Under the pieces are notes generated by a model, which was not told the DNA's origin, made no database searches, and saw only the letters and a program-made list of their open reading frames with translations. A DNA stretch of 60,969 bases from Kitasatospora indigofera (GTDB lineage: Bacteria > Actinomycetota > Actinomycetes > Streptomycetales > Streptomycetaceae), in assembly GCF_014655955.1 (NCBI RefSeq), contig NZ_BNBO01000054.1, forward strand, positions 1-60,969, given 5' to 3'. Below, piece by piece: positions 33,172 to 40,822 of this stretch. Numbering within the stretch: the stretch's first letter is position 1; each line of letters opens with the position of its first letter. Position numbers and translations under genes: made by a program.

Positions 33172-34296
33172 ATGACACCTCGGAGCGTTCTCGTCTCCGG
33201 GGCCGGCGTGGCCGGCCCCGCCCTCGCCTACTGGCTGGCCCGGCACGGGTTCCGTCCCACCGTCGTGGAGAAGGCCGCGCACCCGCGCTCCAGCGGGAAC
33301 CCGGTCGACGTCCGCGGCGACGCACTGCCCGTGGTCGAGGCCATGGGCGTCCTGCCGCAGCTGCACGCCGCCGCCACCTCGGCCACCGCGATGCGCCTGC
33401 TGGACGCCTCCGGGCGCACGGTCGCCCGGCTGCCCCTGCCCGGTCACCGGGCGGGCGCCGGGCGGCGGGAGGTCGAGGTCCCGCGCGGCGACCTGGCCGC
33501 CGTCCTCCAGCAGGCGGCCCGGAACGAGGCCGAGTTCCTCCTCGGCGACAGCATCGCCACGCTCCGGCCGGACGGGCACGGGGTGGACGTCACCTTCGAC
33601 CGGGCCGCACCGCGCCGCTTCGACCTGGTGGTCGGCGCGGACGGGCTGCACTCCCACGTGCGGCGCCTCGTCTTCGGCCCGGAGCGCGACTTCGTCCGGC
33701 CCACCGGGATCCTGGTCGCCACCCTGCCGCTCGGGGAACCGGCCGGCCATCCGGAGGAGGTGCACATCCTCAACACCCCGGGCCGGCTGGTCTCGGTCCA
33801 CCCCTCCCGGGGATCCGCCCTGGCCGCCTTCATCTTCCGCCGGCCGGACGTCACCGCCTTCGACCACCACGACACCGGGCTGCACAAGCGGATCGTGGCC
33901 GAGTCGCACGCCGGCCTCGGCTGGCGGGTGCCCGCACTGCTCGACGAGGTGGCGAGGACCGACGAGCTCTACTTCGACGCGGTCAGCACCGTCGACCTGC
34001 CCTCCTGGTCGCGGGGCCGCGTCACCCTGCTGGGCGACGCCGCCTCCTGCGTCTCCCTGCTCGGGGACGGCTCCAGCCTCGCCGTGGCCGGCGCCCACAC
34101 CCTGGCCGCGGCCCTGGCCGCACACCCGGGCGACCCCGCCGCCGGGCTGGCCCGCTACGAAGCCGCCCACCGCACCCGGGTGACTCCCCGGCAGCGCGGC
34201 ATCAAGCGCTCGGCGGCCCTGCTCGTCCCCGCCACCCGGCTCGGCCTCGGCACCCGCAATCTCGCCGCCCGTCTCGGCTCCGTGGGCCGTTCCTGA
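33172..34296 (+). CDS. FAD-dependent monooxygenase (TetX/PHBH-like), 374 aa
   Basis: Group A flavin monooxygenase signatures: GAGVAGPALAYWLARHG (dinucleotide fold), VVGADGLHSHVRRLVFG (DG motif) and RVTLLGDAASCVSLLGDGSS (GD motif). It hydroxylates an aromatic or polyketide-like compound with NAD(P)H and O2; TetX-like members inactivate tetracyclines, but that cannot be claimed here. The C-terminal 30 residues lack a third domain. It is controlled by the divergent TetR through the 17-bp iterons. Confidence 0.88.
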   Translation: MTPRSVLVSGAGVAGPALAYWLARHGFRPTVVEKAAHPRSSGNPVDVRGDALPVVEAMGVLPQLHAAATSATAMRLLDASGRTVARLPLPGHRAGAGRREVEVPRGDLAAVLQQAARNEAEFLLGDSIATLRPDGHGVDVTFDRAAPRRFDLVVGADGLHSHVRRLVFGPERDFVRPTGILVATLPLGEPAGHPEEVHILNTPGRLVSVHPSRGSALAAFIFRRPDVTAFDHHDTGLHKRIVAESHAGLGWRVPALLDEVARTDELYFDAVSTVDLPSWSRGRVTLLGDAASCVSLLGDGSSLAVAGAHTLAAALAAHPGDPAAGLARYEAAHRTRVTPRQRGIKRSAALLVPATRLGLGTRNLAARLGSVGRS

Positions 34297-34442
34297 CACC
34301 CCTTGCGCCCCGGCCCGCACGGGCCCGTGTCAGCCCCCGTCGGCCCCCGTCGGTCAGGCCGGTCAGCCGGAAGCGGCGTCCCGCGACGCCGCCAGGGCCC
34401 GGCACCGGGGCCCCGCCACCCGGAACGCCTGGAAGCCACGGG

Positions 34443-34772
34443 TCAGAGCCACTGGGCCCAACCGAAGGTCAACAGGTAGCTGCGGCGCACCAGATCGCGG
34501 CCGCGGACCCCGGCCGCGAAGCGGCCGGCCAGCAGCGCGCAGAACAACGCCAGGAAGGCCGACAGCACCAGCGCCCCGGGGCCGACCCCCTTGAAGCAGC
34601 CGACGGCCACGGCGACGGCCAGCACCAGGCCGAGTCCGACGTGCGCGTCGCCCAGGCCCGCCCGGAGCGCCTCCCGGCCGGCCCCGCGGGCCTCCCGCAG
34701 GTCCTGCTCGTAACGGGCCCGGGCCGCGTCCGGATCAGCCGCGGAGCCCTCGGGCCACTCCTGCCGCACCAC
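34443..34772 (-). CDS. Small two-helix membrane protein, 109 aa
   Basis: A charged N-terminal 45 residues (ARARYEQDLREARGAGREAL) followed by two adjacent membrane helices (HVGLGLVLAVAVAVGCF; LVLSAFLALFCALLAG) and a short basic tail. GTG start with GAGGAGG 5 nt upstream (a second GTG follows directly). I do not recognise it. It lies 99 bp downstream of the L7/L12-like gene on the same strand and may belong to that group. A Pro/Val-rich repeat stretch (34320-34370) follows its end. Confidence 0.55.
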   Translation of the reverse strand: MVRQEWPEGSAADPDAARARYEQDLREARGAGREALRAGLGDAHVGLGLVLAVAVAVGCFKGVGPGALVLSAFLALFCALLAGRFAAGVRGRDLVRRSYLLTFGWAQWL

Positions 34773-34871
34773 GTCCGCCTCCTCGCTCGTGCCGCATCCC
34801 CACCCGCACCGGCCTCCGCCGGTTCCTCCCCCGCCACCCGCCGGGACGCGGCCCGGACGGCCGGTCCGGGC

Positions 34872-35177
34872 TCAGCGCCACTCCTCCATCCGTTCCACCG
34901 CCGCCTTGGCCTCGCGCAGGTCGGCACCGGTGATCTCCCGGTAGGCCTTGATCGCGTGGATCTTCTTCCCGTCCCGGACCAGGGCCTCCACGGGCCGGAG
35001 GGCGGGCTCGACGCCGCCGTCGCCGGGGCGGGCACCCAGGTGATCGATGATCAGGCCGAGCCGGCGGTCCATGTCGGTGAGCCTGCGGTCCATCCGGCGG
35101 AGCCTGCTCTCGATGCCGGAGACCAGCATTCCGAGGGCGAGGACCAGGACGAGAACGATGATCAGGGCAGTGTCCAT
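34872..35177 (-). CDS. Membrane-anchored ribosomal L7/L12 C-terminal-domain-like protein, 101 aa
   Basis: An N-terminal membrane helix (ALIIVLVLVLALGMLVSGI), a coiled-coil of heptads (RLRRMDRRLTDMDRRLGLII), then a domain ending KIHAIKAYREITGADLREAK and AAVERM, which matches the C-terminal fold of ribosomal protein L7/L12 (K-x-x-A-I-K-x-x-R-x-x-T-G-x-x-L-x-x-A-K). It is not the ribosomal stalk protein: it lacks that protein's N-terminal dimer domain and is membrane anchored. The ATG at 35177 is 11 bp after the FGE-like gene. TAGAAT (35191-35186) ends 8 nt upstream, suggesting its own leaderless promoter. Confidence 0.75.
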   Translation of the reverse strand: MDTALIIVLVLVLALGMLVSGIESRLRRMDRRLTDMDRRLGLIIDHLGARPGDGGVEPALRPVEALVRDGKKIHAIKAYREITGADLREAKAAVERMEEWR

Positions 35178-35188
35178 GGTCGGCGATT

Positions 35189-35941
35189 CTAGCCAGCACG
35201 CCCGGGCCTCCCCGCCGGGAGGATCCGGGAGCCGGCCTCCGCGCGGGCTCGGAGCGACCGGGCGAGCCGGAAGCCGAGGTCGTCGATCCGCAGGGTGGGG
35301 TGGCTCTTGCGGCGGCAGGAGGCCCGGCAGGAGCGGGGCCGGTCGTAGGCGCCGCCGCCGCGGAACACCCGGTACGCGCCGTAGACCCGGGGGTCGTAGA
35401 GGTCCCAGCACCACTCCCAGACGTTGCCGATCATGTCGTGGAGCCCCCAGGCGTTCGGCTCCCGGGTGGCGACCTCGTGCACCTCGCCGCCGGAGTTCCC
35501 CTCGTACCAGGCGATGGCGTCCAGGTCGCCGGGCCGGACGTCGGTGTTCCCGGCCCGGCAGGCGTACTCCCACTCCGCCTCGGAGGGCAGGCGGTAGCCG
35601 TCGGCCTGCCAGTCGCAGCGCACGTCCTGCGCGTCGGGGTCCTCGCCCTCGGTGTAGCAGGGCCGGAGTCCGGCCTGCCGGGAGAGCAGGTTGCAGAAGC
35701 GGACGGCGTCCTGCCAGGAGACCTCGGTCACCGGCGTCCGCGCGCTCGCCCCGGCCCCGGGCGCCCGGCCCAGCACGGTGGCGTACAGCTCGCGGGTCAC
35801 CGGGTGCGGGGCCAGCCGGAAGGCGGCGACCGGGACCGTCCACTCGGTCAGCGTGCCCTCGTCCCGCAGGACGATCTCGCCGGCGGGCAGCGCGATCATG
35901 GGCGGGGCGGCGGTCCGGGGCGGCGTCGGCCCGAGGCTCAT
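35189..35941 (-). CDS. Formylglycine-generating-enzyme-like (SUMF1/DUF323 domain) protein, 250 aa
   Basis: A complete FGE-sulfatase fold: IALPAGEIVLRDEGTLTEWT, PVTRELYATVLG, PVTEVSWQDAVRFCNLLS, GYRLPSEAEWEYACRAG, NAWGLHDMIGNVWEWCWD, YRVFRGGGAYDRPRSCRASC and DLGFRLARS. The cysteines in RSCRASCR sit closer to the LGFR end than the copper-binding Cys pair of true FGE, so sulfatase activation is doubtful; other members modify or bind small molecules or proteins. GAGGAGG lies 5-6 nt before the ATG. It is transcribed toward the L7/L12-like gene. Confidence 0.8.
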   Translation of the reverse strand: MSLGPTPPRTAAPPMIALPAGEIVLRDEGTLTEWTVPVAAFRLAPHPVTRELYATVLGRAPGAGASARTPVTEVSWQDAVRFCNLLSRQAGLRPCYTEGEDPDAQDVRCDWQADGYRLPSEAEWEYACRAGNTDVRPGDLDAIAWYEGNSGGEVHEVATREPNAWGLHDMIGNVWEWCWDLYDPRVYGAYRVFRGGGAYDRPRSCRASCRRKSHPTLRIDDLGFRLARSLRARAEAGSRILPAGRPGRAG

Positions 35942-36141
35942 CACAGCCTCCTCCTCTGGTCGTTGCGCGGTCGATCGGGGCGCGGGGGCACCCGGGAACG
36001 TCGGGCGGGCGCACCGGGCGGGCGGACCCGGGCGGGCGCTCCAGCCGGTGCGCGCCGGTCCGCACGGCCCCGGCGGCCCGAGGGGCGGCCGGGCGTCGCC
36101 CCGGGAACGGCCCCGGGGGGACGCCCGGGGCGGCCGTGCCC

Positions 36142-36516
36142 TCAGCGCGAGGGCGCCAGCTTCGCGTCGAGTTCCGCCTGGTCCGCCACGAACCACACCT
36201 GGTTCCCGCGGTTGGCCTCGCGCACGAAGTCGCGCAGCGCGTCGCTCCGGGCGACGTGGGCGGAGATGTCACCGACGACGACCAGCCTGAGCCGGTGGTT
36301 CACGAACTTCTGCACGGCCTCCCCGGCCAGCCCGGAGCGCAGCGAGAAGAACTCCTCCGCGAGCCGCTCCACCGGGAGGGCAACGACCTCGGCCTGACAT
36401 CCCATGGCCTCGCCGATCAGGTCGAGGGCCGAGCTGCCGTCGTTCAGCGTCGGGCCGTCCTGACCGAGGCGGAGGACGGAAACCCCGTGCGTTTCCACGA
36501 GTTCCTGGGATGTCAT
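36142..36516 (-). CDS. DUF4180 family protein, 124 aa
   Basis: Matches the DUF4180 pattern: a short strand start (VETHGVSVLRLGQDGPTLND), EVVALPVERLAEEFFSLRSG, LAGEAVQKFVNHRLRLVVVG, then DISAHVARSDALRDFVREAN and a final strand-helix (VWFVADQAELDAKL). The family has an alpha/beta fold with unknown activity, related in shape to STAS-like domains. ATG start. It faces the FGE-like gene across 200 bp of GC-rich DNA in which I see no gene. Confidence 0.8.
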   Translation of the reverse strand: MTSQELVETHGVSVLRLGQDGPTLNDGSSALDLIGEAMGCQAEVVALPVERLAEEFFSLRSGLAGEAVQKFVNHRLRLVVVGDISAHVARSDALRDFVREANRGNQVWFVADQAELDAKLAPSR

Positions 36517-36769
36517 GGCCCGATCCTACCGACCCGGCCGGCGGTCCTCCCCCGCCGTCCGGGGCGCCCGGGGCGCGGCCCGGAGGACAGCTGATCAGCC
36601 ATCATGTCCCGTGCGGCGAAGAGCGGGTGCGCCGACGCGGCGGGCCGCCCCGGTGGCGCGTCCGCGGGGCCCGGCGGTCCGGCCGGACGGACGGTTGGGG
36701 ATCATGGTCCGGTGCCGGTGCACCCGGAAGCCGGCCGGAGGACCCGGACCAAGGGGATAGGAGCTGTCG

Positions 36770-37606
36770 ATGGACAAGTCTCAGATTGAGGCCTACCTGG
36801 CCAGGATCGGGGCGGAGCGGCCGGAGCACGCGGACCTGGCGGGGCTGCGGGTGCTGCAGCGGGCCCATCTGGGGGCCGTCCCGTTCGAGAACCTCAGCAT
36901 CCATCTCGGCGAGCCGGTGACGCTGACCGAGGAGGCGCTGCTGGCCAAGGTGGTCGACCGGCGCCGCGGCGGCTTCTGCTACGAACTCAACGGCGCCTTC
37001 GCCGCGTTGCTCACCGCCCTCGGCTACCGGGTGACCCTGCTCGGGGCCCGGGTGTTCTTCGGCGAGCGGCTGGGGCCGCCGATGGACCACCTTGCCCTGC
37101 GGGTCGACCTGGACGAGCCGTGGCTGGTGGACGTCGGGTTCGGCCGCTTCAGCCACGCCCCGCTGCGCCTGGACGAGCGCGGCGACCAGCAGGACGGCGC
37201 GGGCGTGTTCCGCCTGTCGGAGCACGGTGATCACGGTGCGCGCGGTGCGGACCTGGACGTCCTGCAGGACGGGTCGCTGCAGTACCGGCTGGAGCCGCGC
37301 GGCTACGCGCTGGCGGACTTCAAGCCGACCTGCTGGTGGCAGACCACCTCGCCCGAGTCGCACTTCACCAAGTGGCTGACCTGCTCGCTGCTGACCGAGG
37401 ACGGCCGGGTCACGCTGAACGGCACCCGGCTGATCCGGACGGCCGGCGAGGAGCGCACGGAGACCGACCTCGACGAGCGGGAGGCGCTGGAGGCCTACCG
37501 GACGTGGTTCGGCATCACGCTCGACCGGCTGCCCGTGACGCCGCCCGCACCGCCCGCACCGCCCGCACCGCCCGCACCGGCGGCCCCGGCGGCCCCGGCG
37601 GAGTGA
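36770..37606 (+). CDS. Arylamine N-acetyltransferase, 278 aa
   Basis: The Cys-His-Asp triad is present: RRGGFCYELNGAFAALL, MDHLALRV and WLVDVGFG. The VPFENLSIHLGE and EEALLAKVVDRRRGG segments are also diagnostic. It transfers acetyl (or propionyl) from CoA to arylamines or hydrazines. GGAG lies 6-7 nt before the ATG. The C-terminus carries an unusual APPAPPAPPAP tail from a 9-bp repeat (about 37546-37600), beyond the family's normal end and likely disordered. Confidence 0.92.
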   Translation: MDKSQIEAYLARIGAERPEHADLAGLRVLQRAHLGAVPFENLSIHLGEPVTLTEEALLAKVVDRRRGGFCYELNGAFAALLTALGYRVTLLGARVFFGERLGPPMDHLALRVDLDEPWLVDVGFGRFSHAPLRLDERGDQQDGAGVFRLSEHGDHGARGADLDVLQDGSLQYRLEPRGYALADFKPTCWWQTTSPESHFTKWLTCSLLTEDGRVTLNGTRLIRTAGEERTETDLDEREALEAYRTWFGITLDRLPVTPPAPPAPPAPPAPAAPAAPAE

Positions 37607-37700
37607 CCTCGCCGCCGCGCCGAACGGGCCGGGCCCCGGTCGGGGCCCGGCCCGGGTGCGCGGCGGCGGGCGGTCAGCAGCGGAGTTCAGCGCCGGGCAC

Positions 37701-37772
37701 GGTGCTCGACGGTGGCCCGGTGCTCGACGGTGGTGCGGTGCTCAGCGGTGGTGCGGTGCTCAACGCCGGGCG
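37701..37772. repeat. 18-bp tandem repeat (four units) at the end of the GH3 gene
   Basis: GGTGCTC recurs at 37701, 37719, 37737 and 37755, in units of GGTGCTCGACGGTGGTGC with a few changes. The last unit contains the stop codon of the GH3 gene (37760). Strict 18-bp period suggests slippage-prone DNA, and copy number may differ between strains. Confidence 0.75.
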
Positions 37773-39700
37773 CTCAGGCCGAACCCGTAGGCGAACAGCG
37801 GGTCGTACTGCTGGTCGCCGATGTTGACCGGCTCCTGGGCCTCGCTGCGCGGCCAGCTGACCGGGAGCTTCCCGGTGAACGGGCGCTTGCCGAAGAGCAC
37901 GTCGGCGACGCCCGCACCCTCGCTGCCGGGCAGCCAGGACATCACGAAGGCGTCGGTCTTGGGCAGTTCGCCGGTGATGATCTGCGGGCGGCCCGCCACG
38001 TCGAGGACGACGCACGTCCGGATCGCGCCGCAGACCCGGTCGACGGCGGCCCGGTCGGCGGCCGAGATCTCCAGCGTGCGGCCGTTGTTGCCGACGTCGC
38101 CGACCCCCTCGGCGTACGGGGTCTCACCGATCACCACCACGCCGACGTCGTAGCCGTCGGTCGGCGCGGAGGCGTCCGCGCTGTAGGTGGTCCGCGCCGC
38201 GTTCTGCCGGATGCCCTGGAGGATCGTGGTGCCGGGGATGGTGGCGCCGGACTGCCCCTGCCAGGTCACCGTCCAGCCGCCGGCCTGGTTGCCGATGTCG
38301 TCCGCGTTGGTGCCGGCGACGTAGATCCGCTGGGAGGGCCTCAGCGGCAGCGCGTGGCCGTCGTTCTTCAGCAGCACCTGCGACTCGGCGACGGCCTTGC
38401 GGGCCACCGCCCGGTGGGCGGGCGAGCCGATCGCGGCCGCGCCCGACCGGTCGGTGTAGGGGTGCTCGAAGAGCCCGAGCCGGAACTTGGCGCGCAGGAT
38501 CCGGCGGACGGCGTCGTCGATCCTGGCGGTGGTGACCCGCCCGGCCCGCACCTCGGCCAGCAGGGTCTGCTCGAAGGTGCCGGCGCTGTACGGCTCCATG
38601 AACATGTCGAGCCCGGCGTTGACGGCCGTCCGCACCTGGGTGGCGTAGTCGCCGGGCAGCTGGTGGATGGCGTCCCAGTCGCTGATCAGGAAGCCGTCGA
38701 AGCCGGTCTTCTGCTTCAGGACGTCGGTCAGCAGCTCCTTGTTCGCGCTCATCTTCACCGGGTTGCCGATGCCGTCCTCGGTCCAGTCCACGCTGGAGTA
38801 CGAGGGCATGATGCTGCCCACGCCGTGCTCCCGGACGGCCGCGACGTACGGGGCCAGGTCGATCGTCCGGAAGTGCTCGCGGTCGGTGATCGTCACGCCC
38901 TGGTCGAGCTTGTACCCGCCGTTGGTGGAGCTGCCGTAGGCGGTGTCGCCGTCCCCGGCGAAGTGCTTGGCGGTGGCCAGCACCCGGTCGGGACGGGCGA
39001 GGTCCCGGGGGTTGTCGCCCTGGAGGCCGTCGATCGCGGTCTCCATCCGGGTGACCAGGGCCGGGTCCTCGCCGTAGCTCTCGTAGGTCCGGCCCCAGCG
39101 GTCGTCGCGGGCGACGCAGACGCAGGGCGCGAAGACCCACTGCGGGCCGGTGGCCCGGGTCTCGGCGGCGGTGATCCGGGCGGCCTCCCGGACGAGGTCC
39201 GGGTCGCGGGTGGCGCCGAGGGCGATGTTGTGCGGGAAGACGGTCGCGCCGACCAGGTTGTTGTCGCCGTGCACCGAGTCGATGCCGTAGAGCAGCGGGA
39301 TGTGCAGCCGGGTGTCCAGGGCGCGCTTCTGGTAGCCGTCGATCATGTCGGCCCAGGCCTGCGGCGTGTTCGGGGTGGGGGTGGAGCCGCCGCCGGAGAG
39401 CAGCGAGCCGAGCGCCAGGGTGGTGATCCGGCTCTGGTCCGACTCGACGGAGTTGCGCTCGGCCTGGGTCATCTGGCCGATCTTCTCCTCGACGGTCATC
39501 CGGCCGAGGAGGTCCCTGACCCGCTGCTCCACCGGCGTTCCCGGGTCGAGGTAGCTGCCGGCGCCCTGGCCGGCGGGCGCGGCCTGCGCGGTGGTGACGG
39601 GCGTCGCGCCGACGGCCAGTGCGGTGGCGGCGAGCAGCGCGCCGCCCAGCAGGGTCCGGCGGCGGGCGCGGCCGGTCGTGCCGTTGGGGTGGAGTTTCAC
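37760..39700 (-). CDS. Secreted glycoside hydrolase family 3 beta-glucosidase-like enzyme, 646 aa
   Basis: A twin-arginine-like signal (RARRRTLLGG plus hydrophobic stretch ending AQA) suggests Tat export. The GH3 catalytic barrel is present (PLLYGIDSVHGDNNLVGATV, YESYGEDPALV, KHFAGDGDT) with the nucleophile Asp341 in GFLISDWDAI. The second domain follows (AVARKAVAESQVLLKNDGHA; SWLPGSEGAGVADVLFG). It lacks the fibronectin-like third domain. The GTG at 39700 has GGAG 8 nt upstream. It is divergent from a TetR gene with a 16-bp operator between, so it is likely induced by its sugar. Confidence 0.9.
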   Translation of the reverse strand: MKLHPNGTTGRARRRTLLGGALLAATALAVGATPVTTAQAAPAGQGAGSYLDPGTPVEQRVRDLLGRMTVEEKIGQMTQAERNSVESDQSRITTLALGSLLSGGGSTPTPNTPQAWADMIDGYQKRALDTRLHIPLLYGIDSVHGDNNLVGATVFPHNIALGATRDPDLVREAARITAAETRATGPQWVFAPCVCVARDDRWGRTYESYGEDPALVTRMETAIDGLQGDNPRDLARPDRVLATAKHFAGDGDTAYGSSTNGGYKLDQGVTITDREHFRTIDLAPYVAAVREHGVGSIMPSYSSVDWTEDGIGNPVKMSANKELLTDVLKQKTGFDGFLISDWDAIHQLPGDYATQVRTAVNAGLDMFMEPYSAGTFEQTLLAEVRAGRVTTARIDDAVRRILRAKFRLGLFEHPYTDRSGAAAIGSPAHRAVARKAVAESQVLLKNDGHALPLRPSQRIYVAGTNADDIGNQAGGWTVTWQGQSGATIPGTTILQGIRQNAARTTYSADASAPTDGYDVGVVVIGETPYAEGVGDVGNNGRTLEISAADRAAVDRVCGAIRTCVVLDVAGRPQIITGELPKTDAFVMSWLPGSEGAGVADVLFGKRPFTGKLPVSWPRSEAQEPVNIGDQQYDPLFAYGFGLSARR

Positions 39701-39917
39701 CGGTGTCTCTCCGTCTCGAAGGGGTGCCACGAACGGGGTGGGACCGCATGCCGCGACCTGGGCGCGGCGAACGGGGTGCGGGCTGCGAGCAGCGGGCCGG
39801 GGCCCGAGGGAGCGGGTCTGACGGCATGCCAGGAGCGGGTGCGGCGCTCCGCACTCCGACCGGACGGGTCCTGACGCCGTGTCCGGCCGGGTGCGACGGC
39901 TGACATGAAATCAGACC

Positions 39918-39933
39918 TACCGACCACTTGGTA
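39918..39933. promoter_or_regulatory. 16-bp operator TACCGACC-ACTTGGTA (TetR site)
   Basis: An inverted repeat with the strong outer ends TACC...GGTA, in the divergent gap between the GH3 and TetR genes. The pattern TACCRA-N4-TYGGTA resembles operators of sugar-enzyme-linked TetR/LacI-type repressors. It lies in the only AT-richer stretch of the gap, next to six T at 39951-39956. Confidence 0.6.
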
Positions 39934-40034
39934 AGTATCGTGCGCAGGCTTTTTTCAGAGCATGACAATTCCCGTCGCGGCGGGCCCTCCGCTCGGTCCG
40001 GAGGCCGCCGGCGCAGGCCCGTAGACTTCGCCCG

Positions 40035-40727
40035 GTGACACCCAGAAGCACGAACGAGGCGGCCGGCGCAGGCCCGGCGCGCGCGACCGCCGCCCGCCGG
40101 GCCTCCGGTGCCCGGCGGCGCGAGGAGATCCTGCGGATCGCCGTCGAGACCTTCGCCACCCGCGGCTACCACAACGCCTCGCTGGCCGAGATCGCCGAAC
40201 GGGCCGGCCTCACCCAGGCCGGGCTGCTGCACCACTTCCCCTCCAAGACGGCGCTGCTGAGCGGTGTCCTGGAACTCCGGGACTCCTCGGAGATCGAGGC
40301 GCTGGGCCCCGGAAGGCCGCGCGGGACGGCCTTCCTGGACCACCTGGTGGAGACCGTCCGGCTGAACTCCACCCGGGAGGGCATCGTGCGGCTGTACGCG
40401 GTGCTGTCCGCCGAGAGCGTCACCGAGGGCCACCCCGCCCAGCAGTTCTTCCGCGACCGCTACGACGGCCTGCGGGCGCTGGTGACCGAGGCGCTGCGCG
40501 AGGCCTGCGAGCCGGGCGAGGTCGACGCGGGCCTCGACGTCGAGAGCGTGGCCAGCGCCGTCATCGCCGTGATGGACGGCCTCCAGGTGCAGTGGCTGCT
40601 CGCGCCCCGGTCCGTCGACATGGCGGCCGTGACCCGGCGGGTGCTGACGGCGCTGCTGGCCGACCTTCGGCCGCCCGCCGCCGGGCCGGCCGGGAGCGGG
40701 CCCGGCGACGCGTCCGGGACGCCCTGA
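40035..40727 (+). CDS. TetR-family regulator, 230 aa
   Basis: DNA-binding region: RRREEILRIAVETFATRGYH, NASLAEIAERAGLTQAGLLH and HFPSKTALL. The long ligand domain (TAFLDHLVETVRLNSTREGI, LQVQWLLAPRSVDMAAVTRR) fits the TetR_C_6-like group that occurs beside glycosidase genes. A Pro/Gly tail follows. GTG start; TAGACT ends 7 nt before it with no ribosome site, suggesting a leaderless start. Likely represses the divergent GH3 gene and itself. Confidence 0.87.
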   Translation: MTPRSTNEAAGAGPARATAARRASGARRREEILRIAVETFATRGYHNASLAEIAERAGLTQAGLLHHFPSKTALLSGVLELRDSSEIEALGPGRPRGTAFLDHLVETVRLNSTREGIVRLYAVLSAESVTEGHPAQQFFRDRYDGLRALVTEALREACEPGEVDAGLDVESVASAVIAVMDGLQVQWLLAPRSVDMAAVTRRVLTALLADLRPPAAGPAGSGPGDASGTP

Positions 40728-40822
40728 CCCGGCGACGGGCGGGTGCGGGCCGGCCGGCGGCGGGCGGCCCGCCTGCGGTGATGGCCGGGCCCGGCGGGCG
40801 CCTCGGATAGCCTGGGTCGACC

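Noticed and set aside
34872..35177. Second ribosomal protein L7/L12 gene
   Set aside because: It has a membrane helix and coiled-coil instead of the stalk dimer domain, so it is not a ribosomal protein.
35189..35941. True formylglycine-generating enzyme activating a sulfatase
   Set aside because: No sulfatase gene is in the window, and the Cys positions do not match the copper site.
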